The notes under the pieces were generated by a model. It saw only the letters and a program-made list of their open reading frames with translations. It searched no databases and was not told the origin of the DNA. The translations under genes were made by a program, and so were the position numbers. A DNA stretch of 64,000 nucleotides from JAPOUP01 sp965201085 (GTDB taxonomy: Bacteria; Pseudomonadota; Alphaproteobacteria; Rhodobacterales; Rhodobacteraceae). This document shows positions 34,996 through 44,764 of the stretch, piece by piece (position 1 is the first letter of the stretch; every line of letters starts with the position of its first letter). Location of the stretch: the NCBI GenBank assembly GCA_965201085.1, contig CBDAVS010000010.1, positions 323,794 to 387,793 on the forward strand. The letters are read 5' to 3'.

Positions 34996-36507
34996 TCAAG
35001 CGGCCATCGGGATTTTCGGTTTCCGGCCTTCGAAGAAGTCGTCGACAGTATAGATCTGAACCGTCGGAACATCCATGAACCTCCCTGCGCATGCCGCAGC
35101 GTCACGCATACGCGGCGTCACGCGGTCCTCGAAACAGGTGAAAATGCCGATATCGGCCCCGGCCTGCTGCCGGGCGCCGTTGAACGCCTGCACGTCGCCG
35201 GGGCCGGTGCTTCCGCCCTTGACCTGCGACACCATATCGACGAACTTTCCCTTGCGGACCGCCAGTCTTCCCCGCCCGTCGATTCCCCTGTCGCCGACCT
35301 GCCGTCCGTTCGGTTCCATGCCGTCCACAAGGGCGGCCGCCCACCGCTCGAACCGGAAAGCGTCCAGGCTGGCGAGCTTTCTGGCGTCATCCCGCGTTTT
35401 CGGCATTCCGATGAACTCCACGTCGTTCCACAGGCTGTCGAAATGCTGGCGTATGCGCCTCTCAATGACCTTGCAGGCGTTCACGCAGACATCGATCCCG
35501 ATCCAGCGGCGACCAAGATTCTGCGCTGCGTGAATCGTGGTTCCGCATCCGCAGAACGGATCAAGAACGACGCCTCCATCAGGACATGACGCGGAGGTGA
35601 TCCGTTCCAGCAGCGCAACGGGCTTCTGTGTAGGATAGCCGATTTTTCCCTGTTACCGCCGGTCAGCGCCTGAATGTCGTTCCAGACATCCTGGGCAGGT
35701 GCGCCTTTTGATTCGTCAAGATAGAACTTTTTCCGGACGTACCCCGTTCTGGAATAATGGAGGCGCCCTTCCTCGTGCAGCTGCGCCATGCGTTCGCGGC
35801 CGTAACGCCATGCGCGGGTATGACCGTTCCATTCGTAAACCGGATTGCCTTTTTCCGCGCCGCCTGGACCCGTGAGAGGCGTCGTCATGAAGCGCCGCCC
35901 GGTGGAACCGTCAACGCCCCGATAGGTCTTTTCGACATACCCTTCGTCAAGCGGGACAAAGACCTGGTTCCATACCTGATCGCGCCCGATAGCGTAGAAG
36001 AATATGATGTCGTGCACCCTCCCGAAGTGTTTCGATCCCTGGCCTGTATCGTTGTGCGTTCCGTAACGGCGCCACTGGATTTCGTTCCTGTAATTTCGGC
36101 GTCCGAAAATTCCATCCAATCACAACCTTGAGGTAGTGGCTCATGGTCGGATCACAGTGCAGGTATATGGATCCAGTCGGTTTGAGGACGCGGCGGCATT
36201 CCCGCAGGCGGTTCGCCATGTAGGACAGATAGGCCAGGTTCGGACCTTCCCCCAGGATGCGCCGCAGCCCCTCCATGGTGTCGGCAAGGCCGACATCGGA
36301 AGCCGTGTCGTGGAAGTCATCGACGGCTTCATGCCAGCGCCATGTGTCGTTGAAAGCGACCCATTGTGCGTCGCCGATAAAGGCGTTGTATAGCCGCTTC
36401 GAGTTGAACGGGGGATCAAGGTAGATCAGGTCAACCGACCCGTCGGCTATGTCCTCGCGCATCACGTCCAGGCAGTCGCCGAAATACAGCCGGTTCGGAT
36501 CGGTCAT
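34996..36507 (-). pseudogene. DNA methyltransferase-Mrr-like nuclease fusion, frameshifted (IS1595 passenger)
   Basis: ATG at 36507 overlaps the transposase stop (ATGA). Motif IV is LIYLDPPFNSKRL, then HCDPTMSHYLKVV. One extra T near 36112 shifts the frame; the next part is MDGIFGRRNYRNEIQWRRYG to DIQALTGGNREK. A base missing from a run of A near 35645 shifts it back to IGYPTQKPVALLERITSASC, motif I DPFCGCGTTIHAAQNLGRRW, and the C-terminal domain: GDRGIDGRGRLAVR, then MVSQVKGGSTGPGDVQAFNG and FFEGRKPKIPMA. The GID and QVK residues fit the Mrr-type PD-(D/E)XK nuclease site. Two single-base lesions inactivate a chain of about 500 residues. Confidence 0.8.
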
Positions 36508-37475
36508 GACCGTGCGCCCGACGGAAGTCCGTTGTCGGCGATCAGGTCTTTGTAGCGCAGCTGCCTGCCCACCATACCGCCGACCATGGATCGCATCTGG
36601 TCGATTGTGTCGTGGTCCCTCAGGTTGTGCCGACCGGCGAACTCCCGGACGTACCGGTCCATGTGTTTCCTGCTCATCTTGTGGTAGACGCCCTTGTGCG
36701 CCCGCTTGAGCATGGCCCAGAAGGATTCCATGCCGTTGGTGTGGACCTGCTTCCGGACGTATTCCCCGGAACTGTGGCGCACGGTTCCGTGCTGGCGCTT
36801 CATGCCGACGTATGACGCGTTGTCGTCGGTGTAGACCTGCGCTTTCGGTTCGGTGCGCTCCTCGACGAAGCCCTGAAGCGTCTTTGCCTTTGTGTCCGTC
36901 ACCACCTTCGCGGCGACCTTATTGGTATTCCGGTCCTTCGCGCCCAGCACGATGGCCTTGCCCACGCCGCCGCGTCCGGCTTTCAGTTTGTCTTTCGCGT
37001 GCCTGTTGCGCTCAAGGCCGCCGACGTAGGTTTCGTCGGCTTCCACCGGACCGGAAAACAGGGGTTGTCCGGCTTCGTAAGCTTTGCGTAGCCTGTGTGT
37101 CAGATGCCAAGCCGATTTCTGGGTTATATCCAAATCGCGATGAAGCTTCATGCTGGACACGCCCTTGAGGTTGGTGGAGACCATATAGGCCGCTATCGCC
37201 CATGCCTGGAAGCCCAGTTTCGTGGACTGCATAACCGTTCCGGTTTTGACGCTGAACCTCGGCTTGCCCTCGCACTCGCGGCAGCGGTGAGTCATTGACC
37301 TGTGCTTTATGCCGCACTGAACGTTGTCCGTTCCGCAGTGGGGGCAGCGCGGTCCCTCCGGCCATACGATGCCCTCGATCCACCTGCGGGCGGCCTCGTT
37401 GTCCGGGAACATCCGCACCAGTTCAATGAAACTGATGCCTTTGCGTCCGTGCTTTCCTGGTGCGTTGTATGCCAT
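36504..37475 (-). CDS. IS1595-family transposase (second subtype)
   Basis: A complete 323-residue transposase: MAYNAPGKHGRKGISFIELV, zinc ribbon CPHCGTDNVQC and CRECEGK, catalytic ADETYVGG, VYTDDNASYVG and HTNGMESFWAMLKRAHKG. It is clearly related to the first subtype. Its middle segment KVVTDTKAKTLQGFVEERTE is identical to that in the transposase at 59298-60275 but not to the one at 3770-4747. No break, so it may be active. Confidence 0.93.
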   Translation of the reverse strand: MAYNAPGKHGRKGISFIELVRMFPDNEAARRWIEGIVWPEGPRCPHCGTDNVQCGIKHRSMTHRCRECEGKPRFSVKTGTVMQSTKLGFQAWAIAAYMVSTNLKGVSSMKLHRDLDITQKSAWHLTHRLRKAYEAGQPLFSGPVEADETYVGGLERNRHAKDKLKAGRGGVGKAIVLGAKDRNTNKVAAKVVTDTKAKTLQGFVEERTEPKAQVYTDDNASYVGMKRQHGTVRHSSGEYVRKQVHTNGMESFWAMLKRAHKGVYHKMSRKHMDRYVREFAGRHNLRDHDTIDQMRSMVGGMVGRQLRYKDLIADNGLPSGARS

Positions 37476-37656
37476 GTTGATTCTCCCTTACCATACCTAC
37501 GTATGGCACTTACGTGTAATACGTGTAATTCGCAAGGGGCAAAATGGCACTTTGATATATAATCCCCTAAATTTGACCCACCCTTTGTGGAGCAAAGCCC
37601 CCGGTCGGGCCGCCCTCACATAGCGAGTCCGTCTGGGGGCTTTGGTTGCGGAACGT

Positions 37657-38387
37657 TTACTTTTTTGTGCGGTTTTCGCTCTGGGCGAACCGGTAAGATG
37701 TATTGCCGGTTTCGATGATCGCGCAGTGATGCGTGACGCGATCCAGGAGCGCGGCTGTCATCCTGGCATCGCCGAATGCCGAGACCCATTCCCCGAACTC
37801 CGGATTGGTGGTGGTGATGACACTGGTCTTCCCATAGAGCTTGCTGATGAGGTGGAACAGCAATGCGCCGCCGGATCTGGGAAACGGGATATAGCCCAGT
37901 TCGCCGATGATGACGCAGTCCAGCGCCGGGAGCCGCCGGATTATCTTCCCGGAATTGCCCTCTGCCCGCTCCTTGATCAGGGCGTTGATCAGGTCGACGG
38001 CGTTGAAGAAGCGCGCCTTCTTGCCGCTGTTGATCAAGGTGGTGCCCAAAGCGATGGCGATATGGGTTTTGCCGGTGCCGGTTCCGCCCACCAGGATGAG
38101 GTTGTGCGCCCTGTCAGTGAACCGGCCGGTGCGGAAGGGTTCGATCTGGGGCTGTGTGACTGTGGCCGCGCCGTAATCGAAGGTCGCAAAGTCCTTGTGA
38201 TGGGGAACTTCGCGATGCGCATCTGATGCTGGATGGAGCGCACGCGGCGCCCTACAGTCCCAGCGTCGATCGGTTGCCTTATCGCTGTGGTCAGACCCGG
38301 TGGCCTGCGCGCGGACAGCAGATCATGGGCGCAAGCCGCCATTCCATGCAGCCTCAGGGCGGTCTGTTGGTCAATGAGAGCATTCAT
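37657..38387 (-). pseudogene. istB: IS21 helper ATPase IstB, frameshifted
   Basis: MNALIDQQTALRLHGMAACA begins the gene, overlapping the istA stop. Near 38090 the frame shifts, after which the Walker A region LVGGTGTGKTHIAIALGTTL, Walker B CVIIGELGYIPF and the end FAQSENRTKK follow. The ATPase motifs survive but cannot be made as one chain. Confidence 0.85.
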
Positions 38388-39867
38388 GCGGCAACCCCCT
38401 CAGCCGGGTATAGCATCTCATAGCGCCTGCAGTCGGCCTCGGGTCGCAAGGTTAGCTGCGGGTATGTATAGGCGTCGTTCAGCGGCGCAATGACCGGCTC
38501 CACCAACCGGTTGATCAGGTTGATGATGGCGGGCAGGCGCGGTGTGTTCCGATCAACCGCCAGCCCGCAGGCCGTCCCGACGACCTCGATCCCCGCCTTT
38601 GCCTGCCATGTAATGTTCCCTGATCCGATGCATGGCCTCGGGCAACTGCCAGTCCATGAAGGGTGCGCCGTCGCGCAGGGCGCCGGGTTTACGATCCAGT
38701 GGGGGAACATGGTGCCAGGGTTCAAAATAGCTGATATTGCGAGTGAAGCGGCGCTTGTGTTCGGCAATGACATCCCTGACCGGAGACCGGCGCGATCCGG
38801 CCTGCGTAGGCGCGTAGGGAGACGTGCTGTCCGGCGAACCGGGAAGGCACACTGCAGCGATTGCCGGCATATTGGACCAGGCAGGTGGAACGAACACGAA
38901 CGGCCTTCTCCACGTAGCCGTCGAATGTTCGGCCCAGGGGGCGCAGCTCGGCGCGTTCGTCCTCGGACACTTCCGCAACCGTGCGGTCCGATTGCCCGGG
39001 ATGGGGCCGGTTTGCCAGCTCTTCACGGCGCATGCGCAGCCAGGCGTTCAGCGCATCGGGATCATCAGAGGCTGGCCTGGGAACAGACAGCCGACCGCGC
39101 AAAAACCGGACCTGGTTCCCGACCTGTCCCTTCTCCCGGCCCGCAGCGGGCGTGCAGGCCACCGGTTCCATCACATAATGGTTCATCAGCACCAGGAACC
39201 GGGGATGGAATATCCGGTCCTTCGAGCGCGAGACATAGGTCACCATGGTCCTGGGATCATCGATGATCACCCGACGCGGGACACCGCCATAAAATGATGG
39301 AGCCTGCACAAAGGCGTCCGGAACCATCTCCCGGCTCTCGCCGGGATAGGCCATGACAAAGGGCTTGCGGCTGTGGCACAGGCGGAAGTGGGCGACCCTG
39401 ATCTTCCGGTCGACACCGCCCGGCACAACGCGTTCTTCGCTCCAGTCGAACCGCAGCGCGTCGCCAGCAACAGAATGCAGGGGGATGAACGCATCACCGG
39501 AATCGGCTCCCGCCCGCTTCAGGTCGCGGACAAGGCGTTGAACAGGAGAATAAGACCCAGTGTAACCTTCCACCACAAGCCGCTCATAGAGCTTCCGGGC
39601 TGTCCGTCGTTCTCGTCGTGGGCGCTTCATATCCTGATCGAAAAGTGCCTGAAGCCGAAGATCAGACCCGTTGCACAGCCTGTGCCGAACCGGCGGCGCC
39701 TGGCGCCGGTAGCTCGGCGGGCTCCCATCCTTCAAATACTTCCTGACCGTGTTCCGCGACAGTCCCGTCGCCCGCGCAACGGATCGGAGGCTACGGTCTT
39801 CACGCAATATCCAGCGACGGATCTTCAATACGCTTTCCATCAATGACACCCGCTCTTTCCTCCGCAC
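38384..39867 (-). pseudogene. istA: IS21 transposase IstA, frameshifted
   Basis: Starts MRRKERVSLMESVLKIRRWI, with the helix-turn-helix SVARATGLSRNTVRKYLKDG and the DDE core LRFDWSEERVV and VIIDDPRTMV. The frame breaks near 38795 (after RIAPVSG) and again near 38600; downstream pieces are HKRRFTRNISYFEPWHHVPP and RNTPRLPAIINLINRLVEP. Two frameshifts make it non-functional. Confidence 0.87.
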
Positions 39868-39957
39868 AATTTGCGCGGACTTCAGACGATTGCAGGTGGG
39901 TCAGTTTCAATCGCTCATAACCCACCAAAGTGGGTCAGTTTTGCATGCCGATTCACA

Positions 39958-40105
39958 CTCACCAAACGCGCTGATCGGAGACTTCCCGTCCACTGGTTCC
40001 CGTTCGCACATCGGAGCTTTGTTTGGAATCAATATGTTGTAAATCGCTTGCAAAAAATCGCAAATCAACACATTTTTCACATACAACACAACATGATGTG
40101 GAAAA
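39958..40105. other. Upstream region of the relaxase gene
   Basis: 148 AT-richer bases between the IS21 end and the relaxase start. Short repeats such as AAATCGC occur twice (40032 and 40049 region). MOBQ origins of transfer usually lie beside the relaxase gene, so this is the first place to look for one, but I see no nic site I can name. Confidence 0.35.
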
Positions 40106-43100
40106 ATGGCACAATACAGATACGAAGAGCAGCCAATCTCGCGCGGCAAAGGCAGAAGCGCGGTGATCTACGCCGCCTATTGCCACGCCACGAAGATGCG
40201 ATCCGACGTGGAAGGACGCAGCGCCAGTTATCACGAGAAAGCGAGCCAGCTCGTACATTCGGAAATCGCGATTCCGGAGCAGGTGCCCGATTGGGCCGCT
40301 GAGGAATTCGGTGTGCTGGCCTTTCGGACAACGCTGGAGGCCATACGCAAACCTGAGAATGACGCCGCAGCGATCAGGGAAGCCTGGGCGAAGACATCCG
40401 AACGGCTTTGGAACAGTGTGGAACGGGCCGAGCGGGAGCTCAATCCCCGCTTCAAACGGGCGCGATACGCGTTCTCCACCATTATCTCCATTCCGGTCGA
40501 GCTTCCGACCGACCAGCAGATCGAACTGACACGCGGTTTTGTGGACTCCGCGTACGTTCGGCACGGAATGTGCGCTGACTGGGTGATCCACGACAGAAAC
40601 GACGGCCATCCCCATGTCCATGTCATATTCACGACGCGTTGCCTCGGGTCGGAAGGTTGGGGCAGGAAAATGCCGGCTTGGGCCAGCTGGGACGTTCTGA
40701 TCGAGCGCCGGGGGCTCTGGGGGCAACATGCGAACGTTCGTTTGAGCGCTTCGAGGTTCAACGATCGGGTCGACCACCGGAACTATGAAGCGAGAGGGCT
40801 CAAACTGGTGCCGGATACGGCCAATCCACACTTTGCGGAGAACGCCGACGGAAGCGGATCGGTCGGTCCCGATGAGGAACGCGCGATCAGGGCGAGGCGG
40901 CGCAACCAGGTGTATCTCAAGAAGAATCCCGAGCACATCGTCGACATAACGCAGGCCATCAAGGATGTATTTACCGAGGAAGATCTGCGCAGGCAGATGG
41001 AAAAGAGGATGGAAGTATCGGTAACGGCAACTGGACTCGGAGCGCTTTGCGTGACCGATGAAGAACTGAAGGAGCTGGGTGATCGCGCACTCCGATCGGA
41101 AAAACTGGTTCGGGTGGAACCCGACGCACCGGACGGCTCAGTGCGGTACATGACATCGACGAAACTCGCAGAAAGCGAAGATCTTAACCGGATGACGAAA
41201 ACTCTGGCCAAACGGCCGCTCACGACGGTCGGGCCAATCGCCGGGGTGAACGAAGCGAAGCATGAATATCGCGGTTACGGTCGAAGGGCGGTCAACGAGA
41301 TGCACTCGGTAAAACGTATCTCGCTTATCGATTGCCGGCCCGGATCCAATCTTGTCTCCGCGCTCGAAAGCGTCGCTCGCGTTTGGCTGTCCCGGGGGTT
41401 CGAGCTATGTGGCGCCGCCTTGACCCACAATTCCAAGAGGGATCTTGCGGAAATCGAAGGACTTCGACTCAGGCCGCTCGCAAGATGGGACTTTCTATGG
41501 TCGAGCGGCGTAGACCTTCCGAAAGAGCGCTCGGTGTTCATTCTTGCCGATGCGGCTATGGTCAACGTGCCGCAGTGGAGCCGCGTCCTGAACCGAATTC
41601 AGGAGTCCGGCGGCAAGTTGATCGCGATCCGCGATCCCAACCGCCCGCTTCCGGTTATCGGAAGATCCGGGTGGTATGCTGTGCTGGACGGTGTCGGGAA
41701 TTCAGAGAGCATCGGAAAGAGTTTCAGACAGTGGAGAAACCGTGAGCAGATGGCCTTGGCCGCGCTGGCCAGGGGTGGTAGCGGAGCACGGAACGCCATC
41801 GAACACTACGTGCGTAAAGACGCGGTACGGCTTGTAATGCAGCCGGAGGATCCGTTTGTCGTTCTGGTGCAGGCCTATTTCGATGCCGACTGCCACGGTG
41901 GCAGCCGAATCGCACTCGGATATTCTGCCAGCGACGCTCATGCGCTGAACCTAGCGGTCCGCAAAGAGGCATTGCTGCGCGGTGAAGTCGATAGAAGTGC
42001 CGTTCGGTCATACGGCATGATCGAGCGCATCGATCGGTCGGAATGTGTTCCACGGATCCAAAGAGTGCCGCTGGAACTCGGTCCGGGAGATCAGATCATT
42101 CTGACCCGACCCCATCCAGAGGCCGGGATCCCCGCCTTTACGCTAGGCAAGGTGCTAGCGACGCAGGAAAATACCATCGATGTGAGACTGCACGGTAATT
42201 ACGAAGAGAGGGGCTTCGGACGTCATTCGTTCGATCTCTCGACGTTTCGGGGTGTTGATTATGGATACGCGGCGACTCTCCGAGTGGCGGAGCGCCTGTT
42301 CGCCGCGAAGACATTCGTGTTGGCCCACCGGTCAATGCACCGACACGCGGTGTATGTCGCGCTCACCCGGCATTTTGAGGGCGTTACCTTCATCGGCCGT
42401 CCTGGACATGTCGAGTCCGTGGCCGATCTTATCCGCCTCGCACAGACGCCGGGTCACCTCACCGTCGGTCATCAGGATGTGTCTGACCATCCAGAGTTGG
42501 TCTCGCGTCTGTCGGTCGAGCGGCGATCGGTTGCCGAGCGTTCGGCGCATGATCTCTCACCGCTTGTCGAAGCATTTGCGCGTCAGGGCTTCGGCACCGG
42601 CATCAACGTTCTGGAAGACCGGACAATTCTGGACATCGCCAATCAATACATGTTTATTCTTGAAAAGTATTGGGACAGAGCCAGTCCCGTATTTCGTGGT
42701 GAATCCCGTCGATACGCCGAGGATCCGACCCTCGCCGTCGACGATATCCTGCAGACCCAATCGTCCGTCAGGGCAGCTGAAGTCGCGGAGCGGATCGCCA
42801 GGGAAGTGGTGGAGCCCGAGACATTTCTGCGGCTGTTCGTGGCGGCGATGGCGCATCCTGACCTCGTTACGGTCTCGGGAACCAACCCCACGGGCGGTGC
42901 CCTGTCCTACTCAACCCGAAAGGAGCTGCGGTTCGTGGAACGTTCGTTGCGCATCGTCGACGATCAACGGGAATCGAACACGCGCACATTGGAATCGGAA
43001 CGCCCGGGAGCGAATGCGACACCGGATCGTCGGAAGCCCCCGGCGGCGACAAAGACCGAACTCCCCGCACCGCCAACTCCCCCTCGCGGTCTCCCACCGG

Positions 43101-44698
43101 ATAGGCTTCGCCTCATCCGTACCGATCGCCGCAACAGGGTGCGGGTCGTGTCTAGGTTCGTTCGGGATCGAGAGCGATACGGAGGCAACGTTATCGGCAT
43201 CGCCCCTACGCGGGATGGAGTTAACGAACTGAGATATGCGGGCCTTCATCAGGTCGGAACGGTCCGGGAATACTGCGCTCGATCGGAGCGTGTTTCGCAA
43301 ATGCTGGATGGCAACTCCCTGGTGATTCTCAACCAAGCGAGTCGCATTTCGAGCGGCGACGCGTATGCCCTGTTAAGCCGTCAGTCGAAGATCGGTGCGC
43401 CGCTCGTGGCTCTTCTTGACGATTCCTCCGCAGGCACGCTTGAGGATAGTCCGGTATTTCGGGCGCTTGAGCTTCGTGTTGGAGCGTCACGCGTTTTACC
43501 GGATCACGAACCGAACCCGGATCGATCGAACCTGCTTCGCGACATCTCGCTTGACGGACATAAACGTGCGAATGCTCTAATGGATCTCGACGACGGAGAC
43601 GCGATCCATGCCTGTAAGACGGTGCGCGGCGCCGTTGAGCGGATCGCTGAGAACCTCGTTAAAGATAGATCGACCGATCGAATCGCCGTGGCGTACTCCC
43701 AGGCGGAAGCCGATGCCATAAACGACGCGGTCCGCGTTCGGTTGAATGCCATGTATCCGCAGCGTTGGGCGGAGGGTTGGCGAACCACCAAGGCTTTGAA
43801 ACACCTGAAACACGGAGACCGAATCAAGTTTCTGGCGGATGTGCTGCGATACACCGTTCCCGCGTCGGAACCCGATGGATCTTCCGGTCACGAAACCGCC
43901 AGAATACCCGACAATCTCCTGATTCGCGCGGGGGAGACAGCGGAAGTCCTTTACCGAGGCCACCATGGCGGTCTGCGGCTGAGACTTCATGGCCGTGAGG
44001 TTTCGAAAACCATCGAGCTTCCCACGACCGTGGTCCTCCCGTGTTGGCGCTTTGCCTTTGCGGGCTCGATCGAGAATGAACTGCCCCGAAGTCGCGACAG
44101 CGTTCATATACTGGTATCGCATCGAATGTCGCGACAGTCGCTGCTGTCCGCGATGTCCATGCATATCCGTGAATTTAAACTGGTGCTTCCGGTCACCGAA
44201 ACCGATAGGCTGATATACCTGACGGAGACGCTTGACCGGAGCCCTCGGAGTCAAAATCGCCCGGTCTACGGGTTTGAAAGTTCACTTGCCGCCCGAACCG
44301 CGATGGATGAACCGCCCGAAGACGGCGACCGACGCTGCGAACCCGTCAATATCGCATTGGCCAGGCTTCGAACAGCCGTCAACCTCGATGAGAGGGTTCT
44401 GCCAGAATCGCCATCCGATGATGTGATCTCCGGTATATTGGCCGATGTGTTCGGTGCTGCGACGCTGAAGGACGGTGAACCGCCGTCGAGTTCGGATCGG
44501 CTTGCGTGGGAGATGCTTCTGAACACGTTCTGGGATCCCGATGAAGCATCGCGGATACTCGAGCGGTTACCAACCAGCCTTCCTGATCGGGGCAGATCGC
44601 TGGCCGGTGAAGCTGTCGGGTCGGAGGATGTGGAGATCCCGCCGGTCCAGGCGATACTCATGGCGAATTCGATGCTCGCGTCGCGTATGTTCGGTTAA
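40106..44698 (+). CDS. MobA/MobL-type relaxase with two degenerate helicase-like modules
   Basis: A 1530-residue protein. Residues 1-220 form a MobA/L (MOBQ) relaxase: ISRGKGRSAVIYAAYCHATK with the motif I Tyr, and DRNDGHPHVHVIFTTR with the His triad. Residues about 380-760 align by pattern with the TraA/TrwC helicase: QRxAxxH-like RRAVNEMHSVKRISLI, Walker A place CRPGSNLVS (no GKT/S), motif II place ILADAAMV (usually VIDEAGMV), motif III place RDPNRPLPVI (usually GDPEQLQPI) and YVALTRHFEGVTF. Residues about 1000-1380 repeat the pattern with VILNQASRI and VHILVSHRMS. So both modules keep the fold outline but lose ATPase residues. The frame is intact over 4.6 kb. No other transfer genes are near. 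Confidence 0.8.
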   Translation: MAQYRYEEQPISRGKGRSAVIYAAYCHATKMRSDVEGRSASYHEKASQLVHSEIAIPEQVPDWAAEEFGVLAFRTTLEAIRKPENDAAAIREAWAKTSERLWNSVERAERELNPRFKRARYAFSTIISIPVELPTDQQIELTRGFVDSAYVRHGMCADWVIHDRNDGHPHVHVIFTTRCLGSEGWGRKMPAWASWDVLIERRGLWGQHANVRLSASRFNDRVDHRNYEARGLKLVPDTANPHFAENADGSGSVGPDEERAIRARRRNQVYLKKNPEHIVDITQAIKDVFTEEDLRRQMEKRMEVSVTATGLGALCVTDEELKELGDRALRSEKLVRVEPDAPDGSVRYMTSTKLAESEDLNRMTKTLAKRPLTTVGPIAGVNEAKHEYRGYGRRAVNEMHSVKRISLIDCRPGSNLVSALESVARVWLSRGFELCGAALTHNSKRDLAEIEGLRLRPLARWDFLWSSGVDLPKERSVFILADAAMVNVPQWSRVLNRIQESGGKLIAIRDPNRPLPVIGRSGWYAVLDGVGNSESIGKSFRQWRNREQMALAALARGGSGARNAIEHYVRKDAVRLVMQPEDPFVVLVQAYFDADCHGGSRIALGYSASDAHALNLAVRKEALLRGEVDRSAVRSYGMIERIDRSECVPRIQRVPLELGPGDQIILTRPHPEAGIPAFTLGKVLATQENTIDVRLHGNYEERGFGRHSFDLSTFRGVDYGYAATLRVAERLFAAKTFVLAHRSMHRHAVYVALTRHFEGVTFIGRPGHVESVADLIRLAQTPGHLTVGHQDVSDHPELVSRLSVERRSVAERSAHDLSPLVEAFARQGFGTGINVLEDRTILDIANQYMFILEKYWDRASPVFRGESRRYAEDPTLAVDDILQTQSSVRAAEVAERIAREVVEPETFLRLFVAAMAHPDLVTVSGTNPTGGALSYSTRKELRFVERSLRIVDDQRESNTRTLESERPGANATPDRRKPPAATKTELPAPPTPPRGLPPDRLRLIRTDRRNRVRVVSRFVRDRERYGGNVIGIAPTRDGVNELRYAGLHQVGTVREYCARSERVSQMLDGNSLVILNQASRISSGDAYALLSRQSKIGAPLVALLDDSSAGTLEDSPVFRALELRVGASRVLPDHEPNPDRSNLLRDISLDGHKRANALMDLDDGDAIHACKTVRGAVERIAENLVKDRSTDRIAVAYSQAEADAINDAVRVRLNAMYPQRWAEGWRTTKALKHLKHGDRIKFLADVLRYTVPASEPDGSSGHETARIPDNLLIRAGETAEVLYRGHHGGLRLRLHGREVSKTIELPTTVVLPCWRFAFAGSIENELPRSRDSVHILVSHRMSRQSLLSAMSMHIREFKLVLPVTETDRLIYLTETLDRSPRSQNRPVYGFESSLAARTAMDEPPEDGDRRCEPVNIALARLRTAVNLDERVLPESPSDDVISGILADVFGAATLKDGEPPSSSDRLAWEMLLNTFWDPDEASRILERLPTSLPDRGRSLAGEAVGSEDVEIPPVQAILMANSMLASRMFG

Positions 44699-44764
44699 CA
44701 CGAAATCGCTGACAGACTTGAGGCCGCCCTAACGCTGTTCGGTACGCGGGCGCGGATCGCCCGG

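Larger units (their letters stand above)
34729..37567 (-). mobile_element. IS1595-family element, second subtype, with methyltransferase-Mrr nuclease passenger
   Basis: 2839 bases. Left end GGGGATTATATACCAAGGTG, right end inward GGGGATTATATATCAAAGTG. A perfect 8-base target duplication TAAATTTG lies at 34721-34728 and 37568-37575. Gene order is as in the first subtype: transposase, methyltransferase-nuclease, small ORF. It is inserted in the IS21 left end. Confidence 0.92.
34683..39957 (-). mobile_element. IS21-family element, interrupted by an IS1595
   Basis: Ends TGTCAATGAGCGTTTAAAAC on the left and, inward from the right, TGTGAATCGGCATGCAAAAC, each followed by repeated (A)CTGACCC motifs: the multiple terminal repeats typical of IS21. 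istA and istB are on the minus strand. The IS1595 element at 34729-37567 is inserted just inside the left end. No target duplication is visible. Both genes are frameshifted, so it is dead. Confidence 0.8.

Noticed and set aside
39959..40936. 325-codon open frame antisense to the relaxase start
   Set aside because: The plus-strand relaxase motifs are unambiguous and the antisense frame crosses its promoter region.
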